Positions 39,101 to 39,422 of a DNA stretch of 39,422 nt are shown here, in pieces (the first letter of the stretch is position 1; every line of letters starts with the position of its first letter). The notes under the pieces were generated by a model that worked only from the letters and a program-made list of their open reading frames with translations, ran no database searches and was not told where the DNA came from. The stretch is from positions 1-39,422 of the forward strand of contig JAZUGF010000057.1 of the NCBI GenBank assembly GCA_045641065.1, read 5' to 3'. Origin of the DNA: UBA1723 sp045641065. Lineage in GTDB: Bacteria; Bacteroidota; Bacteroidia; Bacteroidales; Paludibacteraceae. Made by a program: the position numbers and the translations under genes.

Positions 39101-39422
39101 GGCGAGACTTCAACACCAATGACAGTTGATCAGAAGGTTGTAGTAAAGGATAAGGTCGCACCAGAGATGACATGTCCAACTTCGCCAATTGAGGTGCTTG
39201 TTGACAAGCCATCATGTGATAAGACAATCAACTTGTCGGATGAGAAACTTCTATATGCTGTGCGTTACGACAAGAGCGGCAATGCTACGACATATAACAA
39301 CAGTTACGAGACATCAGTCTTGAACATCAACAAGTCGTCTTATAACTCAACTGAGCAGTCTCTAATTGAGAATGACTGCGACGGAACTGACAATATCACG
39401 GTGTCGTACAAGGTTGATGCAG
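11993..39422 (+). CDS. Giant secreted multi-domain protein (SprB/PKD/Ig/HYR-type repeats), 3' end outside window
   Basis: One frame without a stop runs to the window edge: at least 9143 codons, about 1 MDa. I chose ATG 11993 (MKRLKDLSVS..) because it gives the better signal peptide; ATG 11975 and ATG 12026 are in frame alternatives. The order of parts is: signal peptide (residues 1-37); irregular Ig/PKD-like domains (38-1030); a jelly-roll-like domain (about 1030-1340); Ig-like domains; a second jelly-roll-like domain (about 1774-2000); and more beta domains with two helix-rich inserts (about 2390-2620 and 3380-3556). After these come SprB/PKD/HYR-like super-cassettes (about 2700-7819) and an alternating HYR-type array (7820 onward). 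Cysteines recur at conserved module positions, as expected for an extracytoplasmic disulfide-stabilised protein. No protease, glycosidase or other catalytic motif was seen. By domain content it resembles giant adhesins and SprB-like gliding adhesins exported by type IX secretion; the C-terminal sorting domain that would prove this is not in view. Confidence 0.93.
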   Translation, partial: MKRLKDLSVSLMRVSKYNSLGLCLVMIFMCLVEGVGAQINTPFELHAWTTYWGGKNEVTNTISLIDSKSCYRVNTNKLYQLQEQHEGLAEFKDKNGNVIVVGSATSNFVLHDNGANFSVKNFDPYSNYFYVYYNNLVWNLTTSEGDCRNYSKDPLEVTVIIPDLPALCVSNSNIPGSMPSVTLPSGYTAGGWEYFNNADQWVSLPLQFSNAGKYRVRYRSTVGNPAQNKYSNEKTLVVAAVPTFSANPLNLTRNGGTKLSDVSVPVDLKGYDKVSETWKQGGGTLNANTYILQEANNYDLTYIVSNGCTATGNIHINVPVGSTPAKCVTVTKTGDVACGSGATLVMNTTCGNVVTQYSWQRLENGEWKDWWCCNKEITVKSGDLNGHQYIRARFVHDNDWSNIEYSDPIDMYSLPFEFKSPKDNPNPGFNSKDNGTKIEVESVKALCCNNYEVKFKTVVDGAEWGDRAYIYADGYRFFNAADGDPGLSFSFSDGSYWSGVLGIGNGIADHTIYIYVDEANKRIFVNSKNANNNPDVVIGFDKSNDNIKKFPCEDLEWSLATEPCGATSYQWFYGYGQTTMPGATGKTLKISGDDFKKWGYPTYIGLKVTGNINGRNYTATRGEQLNWMFTQQSGITSSGLSGFNVLPICCDDRGRIYRVTYSGTGTITYSGKKCYYSNPNNPQGYSLNAGDDHVTVTGGTELYVYVIGNGNAYWSREALVPHLVLNGDVCDPCNDVKLTATLSGVGRFILDSYGSDNNILIQWEGSNDNTKWTPLTANKTERDNTNKNLLRSEMTDADVIGQYRFFRVSYSFGCETATAQFSKSACQDAPTVDLSVASGKTLNKCTSATLSFAATNTENFSCNYSLKLQESQDGVIWKNTDSLNYEIEGSKIELKNVSAKYYRYALLLDNGNGVYSKVLTATDVDGVEISLEYNKSYVYGPDMEHGQHNKVTIIANSNIDIDHGYWEKWNDTTKEWEDASASGFPNVSGATTSAITYTITQTAEVVKFRYVSTKVCQTSKEIEIPIDRIETECALEGAMYISFNGVTGGNFKPDESDTHPYMFIDPRDSRCYNDFPNNVHYSTPYATGDAAHPTTYLGIMHCGRMGAPGFPQASESLGPNTYMFANRNKIASLGKDVNWLLPPTYSDNDIYYVWSHGGGDRGYYNPRQNNTRGINKSVPKIYPMLGIQYPREIAEGAKGKISIRFWFIGPDNNNGGSQNGGYFGFFSDRHGTQNANGDLDTNPFNATGCYLTYEGDSENAGWTKQMDINDDLMANNNHNDCLVHTYIDNVKPGWYTMTVEFKFDKKENFIIDNDCPVFYPMVAPENNNTLVAVEYLRADMEDAGNKVNTLPVSPKVCSSVEAACEGDAISLSVTGLGNKADYQKVEIKWYDEAHPGVAIGTLDINNIGSNGAARLDVNFPNEDVNYVTYRCDMTIIKDGITYNLSNSVIVVRDPKCKDCVNIGEDLKDVIYNKDNDISLTANTDLPIGATFEWQWGEKRYKPDSQWTPIPSTKCELTNNGQKITLSNLAKSDFFGDSLYVRVVVKNGDQIFCASNAVKLTLKEEACWWTLENVTKINPMEYEAPANSSYRIVFHVPNKEEWRTKAPELKITDIQKNISKTVKCTDKDANGCWYYELTATTDYEVTVTDFCETTEIMTIRAIKECQSLSGDVTRVWYDDFGQFYNINNDKGYPEITLNRDGESYNIYGEWNHHYDYLGFNKYKRVVEIDGKPAPDKSKFNYSLLPGEGRDKSVYYEAFAKDLTGAIVNENVWFVTDYPKLEGTYPYNDYNKRLVDLGIQCWDGNRRGIVNLHVKDSIYAIVYNPFLGSCLDWGIMMDDHTPDDVDSEKLGSGVSGKGGMLMINMPPSGGTVYSADFKSKCDNTVATISCYVANANHKEKNGEGKTMLPCSFTMQVTGTTHDDENKHRSGRIVTRLVKQKEEYQANPWTHITFQVKLDKPAGATKDSLGYYTYNFQIISDPVDSKDGNDLLFDDIEIFVCDPDVSISSEDSLTHEKELDLCITDPLDAKVYAVTEVPFNNFFASLENIEVEWQLWNGGTDTINGSWESVYRSNASHGREERVNREPGEDKYAYFYPLGKKGDYRLRIIVAENAEKTLDNVLAQLNNDQFNPHGETSWPKLDCGGYTHSSDFWVHVHETRENRVVEISACPKEVVTLEETLPLDYDYEFTDAKGKIIKSGTTKKEGEIVSVDVIKTSGFDVYQLVASPGLMQTDQTRRVCPRVTEYNLSVPQTLTIECENNAQSLACLSDFEGGTELRINKPALPFCVPNAAVMMELRSVTNVSKNQLVSNSNIVQKGNEWYLKIPGYESVGDYDIEWHAYAVKLDPQTGDTIKEGGVPVRVPLPEDPTTTCKVRFDAYPQPKVSLTGPEDDEVCPFQNDFAKDTVLKRLHDAHEEKHELYDKYNKLTSYTDVTKITKNDNLLVYQLKEIAEYVWRKFKNTDRDNNIFYNQYYADALSATAPKEIFSFNVSNIRTENTTTEQKLIGDYFPNQSVFVQLYKYPDNNAGDPVFVVNVATRDVANKKTFTDDAMSIDYYQSVKYYTVTDDTKDAGFYFISSYFDGGTNKLLVDNETFKERMDEVFSVDDLAYNAFYNYAKDKKNKITVTVENGTAPFHYGYENAIGIGYVDSYYGKNEALVVINDCENATTNFSVLVTDARGCVVKKDSSVAFKTEDLTVTYGDFATGVKGSSSANPLEVDGEACVFLVPDFTSKNADGSYKDSTYLTATSGCDLELEYTQSPAAGTEFEGDFEVILTAANGCGQFATKRVYLTTNKPSVWPSFSYSDGDCPNDNRIATISGWSSDYSLVATSKKMSDDTPGTAPTLSASATLELEYGYNYNFEITHEPSGCTTSVDYDGKIKPGEDIEQLKSTQLECEASPAIKATGITKLDSKNDVVIAYDNVYWQYTTDKTAAESTYSKYRWQSPADSLFSLADKVKIDKNSKYYVRLHIEHGGCIWNSSEWYEVEVTKYGVFGEVSGLVECKGTQVTLTPATADICAMQNNGKVNWNFIKTYKDGKPSETVAITDMDDVTCNDGKLTLTYRFPYDDFANIKYRFIAEFISDGGCKSEIKTKDFEVVKANDYHIVGPEHVTSCAKVEYKLLKNSDNNPINCSTCTVDWKYVYENGTLNENNNLKTKSVFSPVISENSKFKIQAIVTEQGCEALYEMPATVDVVDPQLTIDGESEISICQPLTLTAKTTPTTINEKSVFDYYKIKWFKKNSLEAEYEEIAGQTSTTYSPVLSNPGTYYYKVQIYNTDAGSESCIKEKEHRVVVSNTGAVALLANATEVCEGETINIKFTPATGFDTDWILNGKPVSATNNELAIGDAGTYELKFAASKGECKYNRTVTFRVNPNPVFTLTEDPVCSQSEIYFNAKKSANDDEVTVQDTVNKDHKVHGFAYYDRLMDNKLKISETTDDVTDYQPYDTSAATQQFKKIVAYIDYLFVSNQMNYGNDLVSYSNLKNGQVANNRGGVLSGYSSTDKEIAKQIQTLLESKFGSEEIDAINWSVYKDTISPSVFITVNRRIGKKYNDETSNDETSNVKYVAVSESSEQQAHKTGVPSTQKVGWYIFGTKNESEQDGTFTDGYISDGEYARKMYDPSQMVSGRGFKVTANVTNNTSDDYYDYVWENDFGKTWGSAGSKDGYIYSDICEGSIPYTVTVVNRRTFCHTKNSANLPVKFGDLQITGEGGVSYNYVDADAPVTSSAVLLGTKVAEKTNGCKSVAPEIDVESLVATLSCDSKNILGTATWTQTPAKDAEVNNGDRIYLTVEFTSNSKCIVKKKLDAYYVIKIPEAMSATTVPDAKVCGDATYSKSFEVSGGVPSSSGYMIAELTSDQYSTSADGKTVTLNVPAGNYNLTVSDKNGCSVKVPFNVTKIVVEQPEILFSPVCDDATTSLSIKTPNETKYTYTWSPKVPENLSAATDNNIKFTLTAASKELATCTQTAETTVVFKKKPDLSWNDAITGNNVCAKENETYALAVNATNVESETYTWTIDGGTLDNKNSKSVNVTPSNRCSGKIEYSVLVKNPAGCENTISGSFTITTPTLTFNIPDSKKNLELTSTNCEFLVPNYVDSIQNNLAFNKAVSSCDSEIHYSQTPAAGTEITENTTVTITATDFCHAEGASQEVKLTVPAHVSIKNIKTDSVTCYGGKDGSIQIANPSTDVEGGKTPFKYSYKKASDASYTSLAGASVSELSHGSYDFHIEDANGCHAEKRVTVYQPSQIIYLWSPMNAECYGEQGTIVFEAIPETGNGAPFKYYYGTTKETANTEFPTDSKFSAGTYYIRVEDKKHCSSDTIKAIINQPTPFIAGEISSVGQTICEGTAADEIPSVAPAQSIMTATISYQWYKDGVKIEGANGATYIPTETTPGTYVYTRKAADDRCKTEGEFSTGKCTLVINKKPVPTLSLSVPDDNVCVNGVLPNAEGRYPISVSIVDQAVTYDYTYSYSSNVKKSIPSDSVLAGDKKCGGVVEYSVTVTNTTTLCSGSDTKSFTIATPTIAFTDVAKSAAETSIPAEAKGNCVFAIPELTKENKGVYADICDVASSCATGVSYSIKDGVGGQDIPSNRNSVNVTIVASDNSGCATAEIPVSIKKPEALTFSVVATTTPICNNAKTTIELNASYGTPSYTYSLVSPTEMPAGMTLDQTEAKAKNVPAGTYSFSVRDGAGCTAGPVSVTIEKFTDFETAPSIATGKELQTICLGEAPEAFSVVGATTHGSGISYQWYETEIADANIISGATTENYTPATPAAAGEYTYVAKVTDECSGKIVPLTFKLKVNALPNVSLFPSNICGESTSFVALVEGISTGYNFYWSETGTDGSFVAGPSSQPLSLKSNENVVTKTYYVYAENDLTKCKGTAVGPMTSSLYRPAAITFGEIAKVCPTISGKPESGSDIEIPYSNLVGNIESVTVKGNATNILKSTAGGKITLNNKISANTTFTITVKNGTICESLVIDKTVEVYTAPVFTLPDWDPICKGVSTMTELPAVSVTWDDNGNTSARSQGWYRGDAKFTAAEINSLTAGKYTLTYKAVDGCGLETIDDSKVFTVNPNPALLASVYRNEVCGTEGVIEVNLVGDEYSYTVNGTPVTETSGKINGLGADTYTVEVTDRNGCKSSSSMVIKPYGTFNGGKLNTIDPICSNSKEPLKSITFAVNPSGATSFTYKWSHLSETTDTYTPIVPPLSKDANENYIPGTYTYTLTVADKGNASCGKANLTATIIVKPQPTVTLAADKDKSCNENITFTATPSGAAAGKGYKYKWDSYDFENSKWEEGSYESDASIYNYRDNLFAISYTKKTFAYKVTVESDGCESTTTDSVSATMYAKPVIAGFTAPTEESDLCANNATFNVTANFNSSTQGYMVGENSYTWKLDGVDFSTTATNTVSFTKNEAKRCGGEYNYTLVVKNSESECESEVKEGSFTTSVAVPTIGTVDPIVLTGQNCEFNFPADRVQDAINAVYSSSCGLSAQFKSYTGVEVGTPITSDKNITVAVSDGCNTVNVPVKLQMPVALELDDAAIAANIQNVSCNGAADGKIKLVVKDGTGAAPYEYADGWIESLESGWKTTAEFGSKTVGKYKMSAKDANGCVVKGEFEVTEPTKLNATISSNTTVCKDVASPIKVNVSGGTAPYKVTLKNTETSAEEVKNGTSDQVEFVFESTKKGSYTATVVDANGCTVDNLKSTINEYSGLKSAIHFSNEPAEYTMCSNSTTRPTIEVIAASYSTDVNALTYKWTETSNESTPATISPNKSASSHTPTEDVAGVYKFYVSVTDACTKQTYDIATPYVFTVKKHPEVEIVLPGDPLCDGSPITLTANVKNKADGETYTYKWNDASSTVTSTLSVSTTGNYVASVTLDGCTAKAGRDIVMGTRPADPTLESNDESCEEIIYFTAKGANTANGEYYVWTAKNGSVDANTSSTNHISFSGENTQVTLAGWTVTIKDTKGCTSKNPAYKEAYIYKKPTFNFSVPTNACPNVASYPVGIDVKYVSNPATYTTVWSSNVATSDKNNGAISKKTDECEYTYSFDVTVTDEHCSTKRDTTFKTRKSNTDDLSLTLSYTGLTPLPAGSETDYELTLTSENCTFTIPDFTTGATFNSGCAKAKSVTQTLAAGPVITKTQIITITAEDACGTTISKTVSIKVPSNSLKDKTLDAKVDNAKCNGENGTVTLSVTGLSGSGYDYFLGVDDAHLTKDDNNDGVFSVVAGTYKAKIADGNGCELTKDDIVVIQPDPFTATFTKESESCVDRGTGEVKISGIAGGTSPYSISVKNYDDPSATVDATISAVGLDGTATVKGLTTGKYVIIASDKNNNCKTDETIEIKSYTKPVVGLSPVDKTSCESENIVLKAQLTSRSTTEEVAKATYSWIKSDVEPSASAYTDASFNSGTSKSVAAPSTWGTKKKYSEKWYVKVKDIHGCISDAVSTTATILKNPEVTLKLEGEIEYKCEDNLKVVAESDDATQFSWEQTGAGITTPTWSAYGDEKTQTLTYNPAGEKIQSATWYVRVKDANGCVSKAEHITGYIYKKPAVEIIADGGKSVLCDGESIDLSANDDYKTYSWKLGDVVKPTDTKTYTATETGKYTLTVTDDHCENSDDYEITPTDFEATIPTTLAVCAGAEDGTVDVTEIEGGETPYSIAITSLNTGYSATEVTDGKSTISGLKKGEYTIKLTDGNGCEISKTLTVTENPNPTTPVVSYTMACEDAKTSLTVASPVDGETYAWEKKNADDTWSPVLSVENLAKSDEGDYRVTATITSTGCTTTSESKTLSFNPNPTFTLSEFTSAQCPKVSTDKYDVSISDVTPTTGYSVTWAGATEDGSDQTKATIAGGSCSGTKTYSATVKITATGCTTKVEKSFNIELTNALSLSLNSLSGLEETPTGSEYTTDYVYTFQTSTNCSFSIPEFGYTSTQNCEITPTVTQSSSGGKVTIKATDFCNNVVEKTITIVTPGAPNAPSLEAGQVCGGDVLFTASGASADNEVYVWSETENGTYTDGTETKTLAYNASGSKIQSKTWYVKIMDKSTSCMSSASSAEGKAYVPPTAAISSELGTCNYTLSANLTGTAYTYEWSGAKTGSASSIVADATGTYSLVITEKYEDNHTCVSNTASKVVTISPVTIPTISYTEVCEGNSTTLSLSDPVSVYTYKWEKKVSPTEFAPTGYEGTSLSSVSEAGDYRVQVISDQNCTGQSASKTVTFHALPTVTLNATNGCESTTFTTSIASADENKYLYNWNDGVYGSTTFQTSSISAGNNSELITWKLKIKDKVTGCESTEAAKTATVYRTPALTLTDQTICKGSAATIPFSGLVGTITQYDGLTASGSNLTASPTTTTTYTLKVENGDVCTAINPTVTVTVNDKPTISIEAPAAVCYGNAFSLSTPTVEINGSTIKSGSDKWQIQKDGVTTWSDFTNDGTLVSGTHKLKYVAENGCGQSESNEVTAVVYAKPATPTISNKTLCYGDYMTINSPVSGSTYSWQKKTSGASTFVPVGTEPSITTSADEHGVTEYKLTVTSGEGCSSEEATFTVTQPTKDIAFDTSDKHSPSQYDGNDGDYTIVISGGYGSYTYCQKTNATDKCTPGTAATVEAGISKIKATDVAPGTYYYSVSDANGCNKDISVTVPNAGVPTVEWTATNAVCNVMNAGGDNAKLGKITATSPSGEFTIKMLSSTGDALTSFTDVTATKVGSDYVAEFTGLKAGKYKVQYIYPSSPVYTIESEELRIDEPSEMTFDLAYGTGTAPCDNKYSEVKIGTISGGAAYANASDVTLATGEYYAKGFVATFKDAEIPGSVSYENGTFTLGGSISTAALTVMLEDKNGCRDTNSVKYTAADEHLNITCPSDDEMEKSFDASCEASFILTYGNIITRYAAKLCSPNDKINIEYTVDGGSPITVDGSNDFKETLDKTTREKTIIWTFSAVNAAYGIAAQQCTLKIKAKDDASPVFSTANIDDQIKYSVNGTTDCGAKYHKDASDVETMLGVQDCSLEKITYTLCKKGETDKTKCKTGVVYGKDTDNSYKYFDIDTEDLTDGEYEIVYTATDGINEPTQKTQTIKVVDDVEPTVKCLDNQILTLDANCKATTTITFNDYAKSYLAQMGVIDTVGGVITDKKANGIYSGNVTYTTDGSGNITSITDECGQPLTVKYKKSGDATSTELQPGHSFDVTLNGLSATETVEWTLEDNATVKNVSDPCQTKFTAKDNIIPDLTEAPLDRVIEEYSANGDKCSADHKWSKAEINSWLTKVNDCSGVKNVTYVVKKKSGETLTPTTYSGSIVTDGVASDMDLQNMKYGDYVVEYVVKDNSGNENIISQDLTIKDDVAPEIDCNDGKTIKIPVGADCKATVDLDLEKLLYASRAETVLGTSATDEDGKTINYVASDDINNSIFKTEFNFSDEQENAMKNDCGEPLTTKVVVSTKQSDNSYVAGDTIRTDSDFTIEYGQEKKVTIVVQDASGNPAKCTYTLVGAPQIVTPKPLANETGLKTSEVDGVEKCDVAYDKKFEDVYKEIYGVEYAECSPVKELEYEIKTSPTDLSPISGSLKPGETTSTVLANLTPGSYEITWTSVGLDGTTKNQVDKHNIAVTDGVAPKITCDSEIKVPLEADCNATKEMDLHQFALGYLADKINVDAATGVITAMNTGDDKYFDLSADRKTITKIYDECGPLTLKVSDRDEEGSVDHMTVTLNKTNLTTSTDVYWSLNDGTNSSEKRCKTTIKAIDNLNPVFSTSNIDETIKYTDQSEKCGVEYKVTDKDDVKDLLEISDCSLKSVTYCLRKKGETTCIKSGDLYDPATGDYSPISTGILTDGEYEIVYTATDNGNLTASKTQTITVKDNVAPDMTCPTSPIEVFVDNTTCDKTIGLSDEKLLYAVRHDKSGNATTYNNSYETSVLNINKSSYNSTEQSLIENDCDGTDHITASYTVDVFANPSSVTVGYGDTKTIAVTLTDSHSNSTTVCNITIKGIDKPMELNSGLAQKDLTIDGAGNGGDCKAELTLKYATIKNELVNYENCSSVSEIKYTIKDKSGNVVVNNKELTNATDIEELLADGEYTITWSVKDGETSTPMTVDQKVVVKDKVAPEMTCPTSPIEVLVDKPSCDKTINLSDEKLLYAVRYDKSGNATTYNNSYETSVLNINKSSYNSTEQSLIENDCDGTDNITVSYKVDA
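15080..16012 (+). other. Jelly-roll/lectin-like domain 1 in the giant protein
   Basis: About residues 1030-1340. Unlike the repeats around it, this stretch is unique, rich in aromatic residues, Asn and Gly, and has long beta strands (KISIRFWFIG, YFGFFSD, WYTMTVEFKF, TLVAVEYLRAD). The composition suggests a galactose-binding or ConA-like beta sandwich, thus a possible glycan-binding site. This is a judgement from composition and strand pattern; no family signature is certain. Confidence 0.35.
17312..17989 (+). other. Jelly-roll/CBM-like domain 2 in the giant protein
   Basis: About residues 1774-2000. The pattern is GGMLMINMPPSGGTVYSADF, a cysteine pair, an ATISCYVANA strand, PWTHITFQVKL, then DGNDLLFDDIEIFVCD at 17942-17986. 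The closing G-N-D-x-x-x-D-D-I motif is typical of galactose-binding-like (CBM-like) beta-sandwich domains frequent in large Bacteroidota surface proteins that carry gliding/T9SS-type C-termini. Sugar binding is possible but not shown. Confidence 0.5.
19166..19855 (+). other. Helix-rich insert 1 in the giant protein
   Basis: About residues 2392-2621. In a protein otherwise made of short beta strands, this stretch is strongly charged and helical: VLKRLHDAHEEKHELYDKYN, LKEIAEYVWRKFKN, and later FKERMDEVFSVDDLAYNAFY. The flanks are module-like (a VCPF start, and an ENGTAPFHYGYEN to TDARGCVV segment after it). It therefore looks like an insertion inside one SprB-type module. Confidence 0.5.
22133..22660 (+). 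other. Helix-rich insert 2 in the giant protein
   Basis: About residues 3381-3556. It starts in an Ig-like module (PVCSQSEIYFNAK) and then carries helical segments such as GFAYYDRLMDNKLKISE, TQQFKKIVAYIDYLFVSNQM and DKEIAKQIQTLLESKFGSEE before beta strands resume. The end contains an exact 15-bp tandem duplication (22628-22657). Confidence 0.5.
22628..22657 (+). repeat. 15-bp tandem duplication in the giant gene
   Basis: AATGATGAGACATCT occurs twice in a row, coding NDETSNDETS. In frame, so it adds five residues without breaking the gene. Confidence 0.9.
24461..24952 (+). repeat. SprB-type repeat doublet
   Basis: Two consecutive repeats (residues about 4157-4320). The first begins SVTCYGGKDGSIQI, contains GGKTPFKYSY and ends GSYDFHIEDANGC..VYQPSQI. 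The second begins AECYGEQGTIVF and ends AGTYYIRVEDKKHC..INQPTPF. This is the clearest match in the window to the SprB repeat consensus. Confidence 0.75.
28580..28810 (+). repeat. SprB-type repeat
   Basis: Begins NVSCNGAADGKIKLVV, contains APYEYADGW, and ends VGKYKMSAKDANGC..VTEPTKL. A related module starting VCKD with GGTAPYKVTL and VVDANGC follows directly (about 28830-29060). Confidence 0.7.
30467..30961 (+). repeat. SprB-type repeat doublet
   Basis: First unit NAKCNGENGTVTLSV to AGTYKAKIADGNGC and IQPDPF. Second unit CVDRGTGEVKI, GGTSPYSISV, TGKYVIIASDKNNNC. Same doublet arrangement as at 24461-24952. Confidence 0.65.
31829..32050 (+). repeat. SprB-type repeat
   Basis: CAGAEDGTVDVTEIEGGETP, then YSIAI, and KGEYTIKLTDGNGCEISK..VTENP. 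A single copy between Ig-like modules. Confidence 0.65.
35450..39422 (+). repeat. Alternating short/long HYR-type module array, continuing beyond the window
   Basis: Modules begin at an Asp-rich DxxxP boundary (for example KDNVAPDMTC): 35450, 35768, 36122, 36548, 36896, 37337, 37691, 38090, 38429, 38819 and 39149. From 35768 the lengths are 354, 426, 348, 441, 354, 399, 339, 390 and 330 bp, so short and long alternate strictly. Short modules carry C-S-L/x-K-x-V/I-T-Y and DGEYEIVYTATD-like strands. Long modules carry APxxxC, a helical stretch (such as LSDEKLLYAVR), a D-x-C/DECG segment and an xGYGxxKTxxV-type strand. HYR domains in other bacterial proteins start with the same APxIxC motif, hence the name; the paired architecture is what I read here. 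Confidence 0.75.
38429..39421 (+). repeat. 720-bp tandem duplication in the giant gene (second copy partial)
   Basis: The dimer starting at 38429 is repeated from 39149 at an exact offset of 720 bp (240 codons). The first 270 bp of the second copy are visible. The block 38549-38661 is identical to 39269-39381 over 113 bp, and the flanks differ at scattered positions. This is far closer than any other pair of modules in the gene, so the duplication or a conversion event is recent. Confidence 0.9.

Noticed and set aside
35450..39422. Regularly spaced repeats suggestive of a CRISPR array
   Set aside because: The repeats are hundreds of bp long, in frame, and code for protein modules.

Overview
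The window comes from a Bacteroidota genome, most likely order Bacteroidales. Three things point there. The base composition is AT-rich. Several promoters fit the TTTG-N(18-21)-TAnnTTTG consensus of this phylum rather than a sigma70 consensus, and start codons lack obvious Shine-Dalgarno sequences. Lipoproteins with acidic residues after the lipobox cysteine sit beside a giant secreted protein built from SprB-, PKD/Ig- and HYR-type modules. I cannot name genus or species.

Left part (1-11.5 kb): ordinary chromosomal genes in short transcription units. An IS3-family element ends at about 139. It is followed by murB (minus), a small frameshifted gene and a two-TM membrane protein (minus), and the ribosomal operon rplU-rpmA (minus, with a clear terminator). 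Divergent from rplU runs ftsY-rimO (plus, overlapping by 14 nt), ending in a bidirectional terminator shared with a convergent lipoprotein gene. Next, all on the minus strand, come the class III anaerobic ribonucleotide reductase nrdD (no nrdG beside it), aroE, a second small lipoprotein gene and a TPR-protein gene. The last two overlap and aroE follows closely, so they probably form one operon.

Right part (11.5-39.4 kb): after a 0.5-kb AT-rich intergenic region, one plus-strand reading frame runs from about 11993 to the end of the window and stays open. It covers at least 9143 codons (about 1 MDa). I read the frame through the whole stretch and saw no stop. The product has a signal peptide, an N-terminal third of irregular Ig-like domains with two jelly-roll-like domains and two helix-rich inserts, and a middle of repeated SprB/PKD/Ig/HYR-like super-cassettes. 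It then has a C-proximal array of alternating short and long HYR-like modules, whose last visible dimers are a 720-bp tandem duplication with 113 bp of perfect identity. The natural inference is a giant surface adhesin-like or filament protein. Its export signal, possibly a type IX C-terminal domain, would lie beyond the window and is not seen.

The housekeeping genes need no special interplay. The striking object is the giant gene and its hierarchical, apparently still expanding repeat structure.
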